This document shows, piece after piece, positions 7,139 through 11,570 of a stretch of 11,570 nucleotides of DNA. Origin of the DNA: SFTH01 sp963643985. GTDB lineage: Bacteria; Bacillota; Clostridia; Christensenellales; Aristaeellaceae. The stretch covers positions 1 through 11,570 of the forward strand of contig CAVINP010000064.1 of NCBI GenBank assembly GCA_963643985.1, in the 5' to 3' direction. The notes beneath the pieces were generated by a model. The model saw only the letters and a list, made by a program, of their open reading frames with translations. It was not told where the DNA came from and made no database searches. Both the position numbers and the translations under genes were made by a program. Within the stretch, counting starts at the first letter, position 1. Each line of letters opens with the position of its first letter.

Positions 7139-7480
7139 CTATCCATTGTACCACCTATGCATGTCGTGCTTTTCCGGCATCGTCCGAAGCGCAGCGTAGC
7201 GGTCACGGCTGAGCAGGACTTCCTTTTCAGTGCCCCGAAGCCGCAGCAGATAGGAATGGTGAAACATGTCCGGCCGTATGGATTCGATCAGCGCGAACTG
7301 CGCCACAAAGGACCGGTGGCAGCGGTAGAAGCCGTAGTCCTCGAAAATCTGACAGAGTTTCTTGATGCTTTCGGTGGTCTCCGGTACGCGCCCGTTCCGG
7401 CAGATGACGTGCGCATTGCGTCCGACAGTCTCCGTATAGGCCACATCGTCAAGATGTACGATTTCCGGTCGCGCATCCAC
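7139..7480 (-). CDS. LytTR-type DNA-binding regulator, probably lacking its native N-terminus
   Basis: The protein is 113 aa from a GTG at 7480 and consists almost entirely of a LytTR DNA-binding domain. It includes VHLDDVAYTETVGRNAHV (about residues 8-25) and the hallmark GFYRCHRSFV (50-59). No receiver domain is present. The GTG has no recognisable ribosome binding site, and the domain's expected first strand (KQIGLHVD) lies upstream of it in the same frame. That frame continues back through an in-frame TAA (7537-7535) to an ATG at 7600 with a good ribosome binding site. Standalone LytTR proteins of about 150 aa are common in Firmicutes, so the intact gene was probably 7600-7139 (about 153 aa). 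This copy may be nonsense-disrupted, use an unusual start, or contain a sequencing error. It sits between licD and the peptidase gene in one apparent operon. Confidence 0.7.
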   Translation of the reverse strand: MDARPEIVHLDDVAYTETVGRNAHVICRNGRVPETTESIKKLCQIFEDYGFYRCHRSFVAQFALIESIRPDMFHHSYLLRLRGTEKEVLLSRDRYAALRTMPEKHDMHRWYNG

Positions 7481-7534
7481 GTGCAGGCCGATCTGTTTAC
7501 CCGAGGTGCCCGGTGTGTTTGAAACTTCCGTCTT

Positions 7535-7600
7535 TTACCGTGTCTGATCCGGCGCATGCATCGATTGCACGTCATCGTCCACCGGCAATGTTCTGAGCAT
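7535..7600 (-). pseudogene. 5' fragment of the LytTR gene, cut off by an in-frame TAA
   Basis: ATG at 7600 lies four bases after the licD stop, with GGGTGAGGG just upstream as a plausible ribosome binding site. It encodes 21 codons (MLRTLPVDDD...) ending in TAA at 7537-7535. The frame is exactly that of the LytTR domain further on, and the codons between the stop and the GTG at 7480 remain open (KTEVSNTPGTSGKQIGLH). This supports a single ancestral gene interrupted by one stop codon. It could instead be a short leader ORF. Confidence 0.45.
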
Positions 7601-7604
7601 GCCC

Positions 7605-8450
7605 TCACCCCTGATATTCGATCTTTTCGATGTTGTGCTTGTCCTTGTCGGCATCCTTGGGCGGGGTCATGTAGTCGCCGTAGAAGTGGCGCAGAAAGCC
7701 GTCGTAGTCCTCGGCTCCGCGCAGCATCAGTGTCTCAAACGGGTACTCCGGAAGTGATCCCAGCAGTTTCTTGTCCACGATTTCGCGCATCATGTATGCG
7801 CCGACCATGCTGACATAGTAATTGCTTTTGTCATAGTCGTACCTGAGCAGCCGCTTTTCCATGGCACGCATCATCCTGTGCGTGTCCAGATTTTCGCCCA
7901 GGTGCGTGGCGGAGAGAAACCTGATGATGAACTGCAGGTACTTTGGCCGGCCGGGACGGTTCAGGTTGACCAGCTCCGAAAAGCAGGACGCACGGTAGAG
8001 AAAGCGCCACGCCGTCACGTGCCAGAAGTGCATCTTTTGCCGCAGCTTTCCGGTGGGCATACCGTCCAGCGGAAAGATGTCCAGCCAGGCATGTTCGATG
8101 ATCGTTTTGCTGTTGGAGGCGTTGTAGACAGAGACGCGCGTGTCCACCAGACGGCTGAAATAGCGGTTGTAGTCGGCCTGCAGCTTATAATTCAGAAAAT
8201 CATAGCCCTCGGGCAGCTCCGTGGGTGCGATCTGTATAAACTTTTCGTAGTCCGGGCGCGGCAGCCCCACGTCCATATCGTCGTCCCAGGGAATAAAGCC
8301 CTTGTGGCGGATTGCGCCCAGCATCGTGCCGCCCACCATAAAATAGCGAAGATGATGCTTCTCGCAGATGCGGCGAAACAGCGCCATGATATCCAGTTCG
8401 ACCAACTGCAACTGCCTGAGTTCGTGATTGTCGTCCCGATTGTATGCCAT
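7605..8450 (-). CDS. LicD-family transferase
   Basis: This 281-aa cytoplasmic protein has the LicD nucleotidyltransferase-like core. The MVGGTMLGAIRHKGFIPWDD stretch (38-57) contains G40-G41, and D56-D58 and D60 are likely metal ligands. The downstream WLDIFPLDG segment (about residue 120) and the C-terminal FYGDYMTPP motif are also typical. LicD proteins attach phosphocholine or other phosphorylated groups to teichoic acids, lipooligosaccharide or capsule glycans. Family length is usually 260-300 aa, so this copy looks complete. ATG 8450 follows AGGAG (8460-8456), which overlaps the stop of the preceding sugar transferase gene, so the two are translationally coupled. The transferred group and acceptor cannot be read from sequence. 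Choline-specific activity should not be assumed. Confidence 0.92.
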   Translation of the reverse strand: MAYNRDDNHELRQLQLVELDIMALFRRICEKHHLRYFMVGGTMLGAIRHKGFIPWDDDMDVGLPRPDYEKFIQIAPTELPEGYDFLNYKLQADYNRYFSRLVDTRVSVYNASNSKTIIEHAWLDIFPLDGMPTGKLRQKMHFWHVTAWRFLYRASCFSELVNLNRPGRPKYLQFIIRFLSATHLGENLDTHRMMRAMEKRLLRYDYDKSNYYVSMVGAYMMREIVDKKLLGSLPEYPFETLMLRGAEDYDGFLRHFYGDYMTPPKDADKDKHNIEKIEYQG

Positions 8451-8458
8451 CTTGTCTC

Positions 8459-9127
8459 CTAACGTCCCTGCAGCGTGACCGCCACGATGAATGTCCTGAA
8501 TATGATCTTCCAGTCCACAAAAAAGCTGCGCTCGCGGATGTAGCGTATATCCAGATCGACCCAGTCCGAAAACTTCAGGTCGTTGCGGTTGGGCTGGATC
8601 TGCCAGTAGCAGGTAAGCCCGGGCGTGATGTAGAGGCGCTGCCGCTGGTAATCGTTGTATTTGGCCACCTCGCGCGGCAGCGGCGGCCTGGGCCCTACGA
8701 TGCTCATGTCGCCCACAAGTATATTGACCAGCTGCGGCAACTCATCGATGCCGCTGCGGCGCAGAAACCTGCCTGCACGCGTGATGCGCGGGTCGTCCTT
8801 GATCTTGAAAGCCGGCCCCGTCATTTCATTGTATTTGAGCAGTTCCTTGAGTTTTTGTTCGGCGTTGGGCACCATTGTGCGGAATTTGAAGAGCTTGAAC
8901 TCGCGTCCGTCGCGTCCTACACGCGTCTGAGTGAATATCGGCCCGGCGCCGGGGCTGTCGATCACGATGACCAGCGCCACAATCAGCATCAGCGGCAGCA
9001 GCACGACCAGTGCCAGTGCCGAGAAAAAGATGTCCTGACCGCGCCGCAGCACCCAATAGGCCCGCTTGGACCGTATCACTTCTTCCCGATTGAGCAGGGT
9101 TATATTGTCCGCTTGAGCAGCCTGCAT
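8459..9127 (-). CDS. Membrane phosphoglycosyl transferase initiating glycan synthesis (bacterial sugar transferase)
   Basis: The 222-aa product belongs to the monotopic phosphoglycosyl transferase family (PglC/WcaJ catalytic domain), which moves a sugar-1-phosphate from a UDP-sugar to undecaprenyl phosphate. A hydrophobic stretch at 33-56 with P45 in the middle fits the re-entrant membrane helix. KFRTM (81-85), the D128-E129 catalytic pair in GIDELPQL, and the GDMSIVGPRP stretch (139-148) are all present. It lacks the four-helix N-terminal domain of long WcaJ-type members, matching the small PglC-like form. The start is ATG 9127, six bases after GGAGGA (9139-9134); the frame extends to 9148 but without a ribosome binding site. 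It is the first gene after a strong promoter, followed by licD 8 bp later. Sugar specificity is unknown. Confidence 0.93.
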   Translation of the reverse strand: MQAAQADNITLLNREEVIRSKRAYWVLRRGQDIFFSALALVVLLPLMLIVALVIVIDSPGAGPIFTQTRVGRDGREFKLFKFRTMVPNAEQKLKELLKYNEMTGPAFKIKDDPRITRAGRFLRRSGIDELPQLVNILVGDMSIVGPRPPLPREVAKYNDYQRQRLYITPGLTCYWQIQPNRNDLKFSDWVDLDIRYIRERSFFVDWKIIFRTFIVAVTLQGR

Positions 9128-9163
9128 GTGCTCTCCTCCGATACTCACATTCTTCCAAAATGC

Positions 9164-9192
9164 ATTATATCAGAGAAGGGTAAAGATATCAA
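9164..9192 (-). promoter_or_regulatory. Sigma-A promoter of the sugar transferase-licD-LytTR-M16C operon
   Basis: On the minus strand, TTGATA (9192-9187) and a perfect TATAAT (9169-9164) are separated by 17 bp. It lies just after the terminator of the preceding minus-strand gene and about 37 bp before the transferase start codon. No other clear promoter was seen between the genes down to 4257. Confidence 0.85.
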
Positions 9193-9193
9193 G

Positions 9194-9265
9194 AAAAAAA
9201 CGCCCGGCAGGGCGAAAGGGGAATGCAGGAATGAGGGGGGTGGGAAAAAATAACCCTGCCGGGCG
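9194..9265 (-). terminator. Terminator of the TIM-barrel gene, with a long loop
   Basis: A perfect 12-bp GC-rich inverted repeat (9254-9265 with 9201-9212) is followed on the minus strand by seven T residues (9200-9194). The 41-base loop is unusually long for an intrinsic terminator and contains its own T-run near 9250-9245. A smaller hairpin (GGCC-ATAT-GGCC, 9276-9287) lies between it and the stop codon. Confidence 0.7.
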
Positions 9266-9292
9266 CGGATCCCTTGGCCATATGGCCCGGGG

Positions 9293-9955
9293 TTATCCCT
9301 GTCTGTAGCCGTTCATGATGCTCTGAAACAGCACCTTTGTGGACGGCGGCGTATAGCTGATGGCGTTGGCACCGGCGGCGATTGTCGCATCAACCGTTTC
9401 GTCGGTCGGCCCACCCGTGGCAATGATGGGCACATTCGGGAAATCCTTGCGGATATCGCGCACGAGTGCGGGCGTGTTATCCGCAGCGGACACGTTCAGT
9501 ATGGCCGTTCCGGCCCTGAGCCGCGCCTCGATATCCATGCTGCGGTTGACGACGGTAGCGATAATGGGAATATCGATGGCATCCTTCATGTGCATGATGT
9601 TTTCGTTCGTGATCGGCACATTCACCACCACGCCGTAGGCACCCAGCCCTTCGGCATCCATGGCCAGACGTACGGAACGCTTGCCGTTGGTGATACCGCC
9701 GCCCACACCGCAAAATACCGGAATGCTGGAGTATGAGACGATGGCGCTTGCGATGCGCGGCTGGGGCGTGAAAGGGTAGACGGCCAGCACGGCGTCGGCG
9801 TTGCAGTTGCCGATGATGGCAATGTCCGTGGAAAAGAGCAGCGACTTGATGCGCCGCCCCATCACGACAATGCCGCTTGCGCGGAAGATCGCCTCGGGTA
9901 CGGTCAGTATGTGCTTGCGAAGTTCGCCCGTGATCACGGGACGCGCCTGTTCCAT
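9293..9955 (-). CDS. Conserved TIM-barrel protein of unknown reaction, often annotated 'hydrolase'
   Basis: The product of 220 aa has alternating beta-strand and helix blocks typical of a phosphate-binding TIM barrel. CGVGGGIT (82-89) and IIATGGPTDE (177-186), followed by AGANAISYTPP, resemble the phosphate-gripping loops of ribulose-phosphate-binding barrels. The sequence resembles a family widespread in Firmicutes that databases usually label simply as hydrolase; I cannot assign a substrate. ATG 9955 is chosen because GGGAGGTG (9968-9961) forms an ideal ribosome binding site at six bases. The upstream in-frame ATG at 9970 immediately abuts this site and has none of its own. It is a monocistronic unit with its own terminator, transcribed divergently from hsp20 across a shared 227-bp regulatory gap. 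Confidence 0.85.
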   Translation of the reverse strand: MEQARPVITGELRKHILTVPEAIFRASGIVVMGRRIKSLLFSTDIAIIGNCNADAVLAVYPFTPQPRIASAIVSYSSIPVFCGVGGGITNGKRSVRLAMDAEGLGAYGVVVNVPITNENIMHMKDAIDIPIIATVVNRSMDIEARLRAGTAILNVSAADNTPALVRDIRKDFPNVPIIATGGPTDETVDATIAAGANAISYTPPSTKVLFQSIMNGYRQG

Positions 9956-10020
9956 GCCGTCACCTCCCATATGTATCTGTCAGCTTTCATATTATTTATA
10001 CCACGGCTTTATAAACGCAG

Positions 10021-10051
10021 TATGAATTGAAGTTGTGAACAAAGTGTGAAC
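10021..10051 (-). promoter_or_regulatory. Direct repeats TTCACA at 11-bp period, possible regulator site
   Basis: On the minus strand TTCACA occurs at 10050-10045 and again at 10039-10034, exactly one helical turn apart, with a variant TTCATA at 10026-10021. The repeats lie about 66-95 bp upstream of the TIM-barrel start codon and beside CIRCE. The pattern resembles the TT(A/C/T)ACA repeats bound by PhoP-type response regulators, but identity is a guess. A TATAAA (about 10001-9996) could be the -10 of the divergent gene; no good -35 was seen. Confidence 0.35.
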
Positions 10052-10052
10052 G

Positions 10053-10079
10053 TTAGCACTCGACTATTGACAGTGCTAA
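10053..10079 (+). promoter_or_regulatory. CIRCE operator (HrcA binding site)
   Basis: TTAGCACTC (10053-10061), nine bases, then CAGTGCTAA (10071-10079). This matches the CIRCE consensus TTAGCACTC-N9-GAGTGCTAA at 17 of 18 positions. The one mismatch (C instead of G at 10071) falls in the promoter -35 box. CIRCE is bound by the repressor HrcA, so the downstream hsp20 gene should be derepressed on heat shock. hrcA itself is not in the window. Confidence 0.93.
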
Positions 10080-10094
10080 CAATTTGAATATAAT
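10067..10094 (+). promoter_or_regulatory. Heat-shock promoter of hsp20 overlapping CIRCE
   Basis: TTGACA (10067-10072) lies across the CIRCE spacer and the first two bases of its right half. TATAAT is at 10089-10094, after a 16-bp spacer. Transcription should start near 10101. HrcA binding would block the -35 region directly. Confidence 0.9.
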
Positions 10095-10100
10095 ATTAAG

Positions 10101-10159
10101 TGAACCGAGAGGGAAAGCGGTTCAGAGTTTGAAAAGCCAAGCGGCCCGCAAAGGGTCGC
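10101..10159 (+). promoter_or_regulatory. Two 5'-UTR hairpins in the hsp20 leader
   Basis: The predicted transcript begins with a 7-bp hairpin (10101-10107 with 10118-10124), followed by a second 7-bp hairpin with one G-U pair (10141-10147 with 10153-10159). Neither sequesters the ribosome binding site at 10168-10175, so a ROSE or fourU thermometer is not evident. A role in mRNA stability is more likely. Confidence 0.45.
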
Positions 10160-10182
10160 CCCGATAGAAAGGAAGTTTTAGT

Positions 10183-10629
10183 ATGTTGCCTATGATGTTC
10201 AGTGAGAATCTGTTTGATGATCTGTTTAACGAAGCTTTCGGACGTGACATGTGGAATATGGACAAGACGCTCTACGGCAAGAACGCCGCCCGCATTATGA
10301 AGACCGATGTGCACGAGACCGAGGAAGGCTACGAACTGGATGTGGATCTGCCGGGCTTCAAGAAGGATGAGATCGGCATTGAGCTGAAGGATGGCTATCT
10401 GACCATCAGCGCATCCAAGGGCCTGAACAAGGAGGAGACCGAGAAGAAGACCCGCAGGGTTATCCGTCAGGAGCGCTTCGTGGGTTCCGGCCGGCGCACG
10501 TTCTATGTCGGCGATATCCGTCCGGAGGATGTCAGGTGCAAGTATGACTCCGGCGTGCTGGCCATCAAACTGCCCAAGGCGGATGCACGCCGGATCGAAA
10601 GCCCGCATACGATCATGATCGAGGGATAA
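10183..10629 (+). CDS. Small heat-shock protein, Hsp20/alpha-crystallin family
   Basis: This 148-aa cytosolic ATP-independent chaperone would bind unfolding proteins as an oligomer and hold them for refolding. A short N-terminal arm rich in Phe and Met (1-25) precedes an alpha-crystallin domain of roughly 38-136. That domain includes KTDVHETEEGYELDVDLPGF and the late GVLAIKLPKA strand. The C-terminal tail ends with the I-x-I type IMI at 144-146, used for oligomer assembly. The length is typical of clostridial members. ATG 10183 follows AAAGGAAG (10168-10175). It is a single-gene unit between a CIRCE-controlled promoter and a strong terminator, so HrcA-regulated heat induction is expected. The family is certain; oligomeric state is not visible from sequence. 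Confidence 0.96.
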   Translation: MLPMMFSENLFDDLFNEAFGRDMWNMDKTLYGKNAARIMKTDVHETEEGYELDVDLPGFKKDEIGIELKDGYLTISASKGLNKEETEKKTRRVIRQERFVGSGRRTFYVGDIRPEDVRCKYDSGVLAIKLPKADARRIESPHTIMIEG

Positions 10630-10642
10630 CCCTCAACCAGCA

Positions 10643-10672
10643 CCCTGTGCCGAATCGGCACAGGGATTTTTT
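10643..10672 (+). terminator. Terminator of hsp20
   Basis: A perfect 10-bp stem (10643-10652 with 10656-10665) with a tight loop is followed by A and six T residues (10667-10672). It also lies ten bases past the stop of the convergent SDR gene, but no T-run follows on that strand. Confidence 0.93.
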
Positions 10673-10674
10673 GT

Positions 10675-11415
10675 TTATGCAAACGGTGCCTTGTTGCTGC
10701 GGTGCAGTTCGATTTCGTCGATGCAGGCATTCGAGTCGCGCTTTTTTAAAAGGAAGCAGACCGTGTCGGCGATATCCTCGGCCAGCATCATACCCTCACG
10801 GCTCAGATCGGGACGCGTCAGTGCAACCATGTCGGTGTATACGCCGCCGGGGCTGATGGCGTGCACGCGGATGTTGCGCGTGTAGGTCTCGTTGGCGAAC
10901 GACTTGGACAGACCCAGCAGCGCATGTTTGCTGGCGACATAGACGCTCTGCTGCGGATAGCCCTTGTGCGCAACCACCGAACATATGTTGATGACCGTGC
11001 CCATACCGGATTTTTCAAGATCAGGCAGCGCGTTGCGGCAGAGGAAGTAGGGCGCACGCACATTGGTGGCCATGATATCGTCAAACAGCTCGGGCGTGAC
11101 ATCCTCAAAGCAGCTGTTGTGCGCAAGTCCGGCATTGTTGATGAGTATATCGATGCGCCCGAAGGTGCGCCGTGCGGTGTCCAATATCGTGTCGATGAAA
11201 TTCAGATCGCGCAGGTCGCCCGCACAGCTGCAGACCTGTATGCCCGTTGCCGCAAGCCGCTGCGAAAGTGCCGCGAGCTTGTTTTCATTGCGCCCCACAA
11301 GCACAAGATTGATGCCCAGGTCCGCCAGGGCTGCGCAGATCTTTTCACCGATGCCGCCGGCCGCACCGGTCACGACGGCACATTTGCCGCGCAGAAAACC
11401 GTTGTTTTGAGACAT
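10675..11415 (-). CDS. Short-chain dehydrogenase/reductase (classical SDR)
   Basis: This 246-aa NAD(P)-dependent oxidoreductase has a Rossmann fold. The cofactor-binding TGAAGGIG is at 16-23, NNAG at 93-96, and the catalytic residues N118, S146, Y159 and K163 (YVASK) are all intact. PGGVYTDM follows in the substrate-lid region. G41-R42 after the second strand hints at NADPH preference, but this is weak. The sequence is close to the 3-oxoacyl-ACP reductase/sepiapterin-reductase-like group; no substrate can be fixed. ATG 11415 is preceded by AGAGGA about nine bases upstream. It lies 66 bp downstream of gap in the same direction, with a terminator but no visible promoter between them. It may therefore depend on read-through from gap. 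Confidence 0.92.
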   Translation of the reverse strand: MSQNNGFLRGKCAVVTGAAGGIGEKICAALADLGINLVLVGRNENKLAALSQRLAATGIQVCSCAGDLRDLNFIDTILDTARRTFGRIDILINNAGLAHNSCFEDVTPELFDDIMATNVRAPYFLCRNALPDLEKSGMGTVINICSVVAHKGYPQQSVYVASKHALLGLSKSFANETYTRNIRVHAISPGGVYTDMVALTRPDLSREGMMLAEDIADTVCFLLKKRDSNACIDEIELHRSNKAPFA

Positions 11416-11433
11416 ATACTTTGTCCTCTCTAC

Positions 11434-11464
11434 AAAAAACAGCCACGACGCATCGCCGTGGCTG
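11434..11464 (-). terminator. Terminator after gap
   Basis: On the minus strand an 8-bp perfect stem (11464-11457 with 11447-11440) with a nine-base loop is followed by six T residues (11439-11434). It sits about 18 bases past the gap stop codon. Confidence 0.88.
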
Positions 11465-11481
11465 CTGTTTGAATCCTTGAA

Positions 11482-11570
11482 TTACTTGAGCTCGGAGAAG
11501 TACTTGATGGTGCGGACCATCTGAGAAACGTAGGAGTTCTCATTGTCGTACCAGGACACGACCTGAACCT
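11482..11570 (-). CDS. gap: Glyceraldehyde-3-phosphate dehydrogenase, C-terminal end (partial)
   Basis: Only the last 28-29 codons are inside the window; the gene enters from the right edge and stops at TAA 11484-11482. The peptide contains VVSWYDNENSYVSQMVRT, the strongly conserved C-terminal WYDNE-x-x-Y motif of phosphorylating GAPDH, and then a short tail ending SELK. GAPDH oxidises glyceraldehyde-3-phosphate to 1,3-bisphosphoglycerate in glycolysis. The gene is followed by a terminator and then the SDR gene in the same orientation. Identification from this motif is firm, although which GAPDH paralogue it is cannot be said. Confidence 0.92.
   Translation of the reverse strand, partial: VQVVSWYDNENSYVSQMVRTIKYFSELK

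Noticed and set aside
9201..9265. Inverted repeat as ends of a small mobile element
   Set aside because: Twelve-base arms around 41 bp with seven Ts after the stem, directly downstream of a gene stop, fit a terminator better. No target duplication is seen.
10034..10051. CtsR operator
   Set aside because: CtsR sites are GGTCAAA heptads three bases apart. The repeats here are TGTGAAC (plus strand) with four bases between, so they do not match.
1..11570. CRISPR array, insertion sequence, prophage or toxin-antitoxin module
   Set aside because: No regularly spaced repeats, transposase or integrase motifs, or paired small toxin/antitoxin genes were found on either strand. The tRNA has no adjacent integrase or repeated 3' end.

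Overview
The window is about 11.6 kb of moderately GC-rich DNA (mid-50s percent by eye) with short intergenic gaps, strong AGGAGG-type ribosome binding sites and near-consensus sigma-A promoters. A HrcA/CIRCE heat-shock operator, a LytTR regulator, a clostridial-type Hsp20 and a Firmicutes-style GAPDH C-terminus point to an anaerobic member of the Clostridia (Oscillospirales/Christensenellales-like). This placement is inferred from gene content, not from a marker gene.

Layout. (1) Positions 1-227 hold no convincing gene. They hold a long imperfect hairpin with a possible pseudoknot, then a GCAA-loop hairpin just ahead of the next gene. (2) 228-3783, plus strand: a carbohydrate-type (RbsA/MglA class) ABC importer core, consisting of a double-domain ATPase and two different permeases, closed by a terminator. 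The substrate-binding protein is not in the window and is probably upstream. (3) 3860-4070: a consensus promoter, tRNA-Arg(ACG) and two consecutive hairpin terminators. (4) 9192 down to 4069, minus strand: one apparent operon driven by a TTGATA-17-TATAAT promoter. It encodes a phosphoglycosyl transferase that starts glycan synthesis, a LicD-type transferase, a LytTR regulator whose 5' part contains an in-frame stop, an M16C zinc peptidase, and a small ORF that looks frameshifted. (5) 9293-9955, minus strand: a conserved TIM-barrel protein of unknown reaction with its own terminator. (6) 10053-10672, plus strand: an hsp20 gene under a promoter whose -35 box lies inside a CIRCE operator, with 5'-UTR hairpins and a terminator. 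(7) 11415-10675, minus strand: an SDR oxidoreductase, downstream of the 3' end of gap (GAPDH), which enters from the right edge.

How the parts fit together. The importer is a self-contained uptake module. One of its two composite ATP sites looks intact and the other looks catalytically dead. The minus-strand operon pairs envelope-glycan enzymes with a DNA-binding regulator and a large peptidase, so a cell-surface role is plausible for the first genes, but the peptidase's link to it is unexplained. The Hsp20 unit is a textbook HrcA-repressed heat-shock gene apart from an operator base that serves the promoter. No phage, transposase, CRISPR array or toxin-antitoxin genes were recognised. The most interesting leads are the structured 5' region, the disrupted LytTR gene, the mixed glycan/peptidase operon and the operator architecture between the TIM-barrel gene and hsp20.
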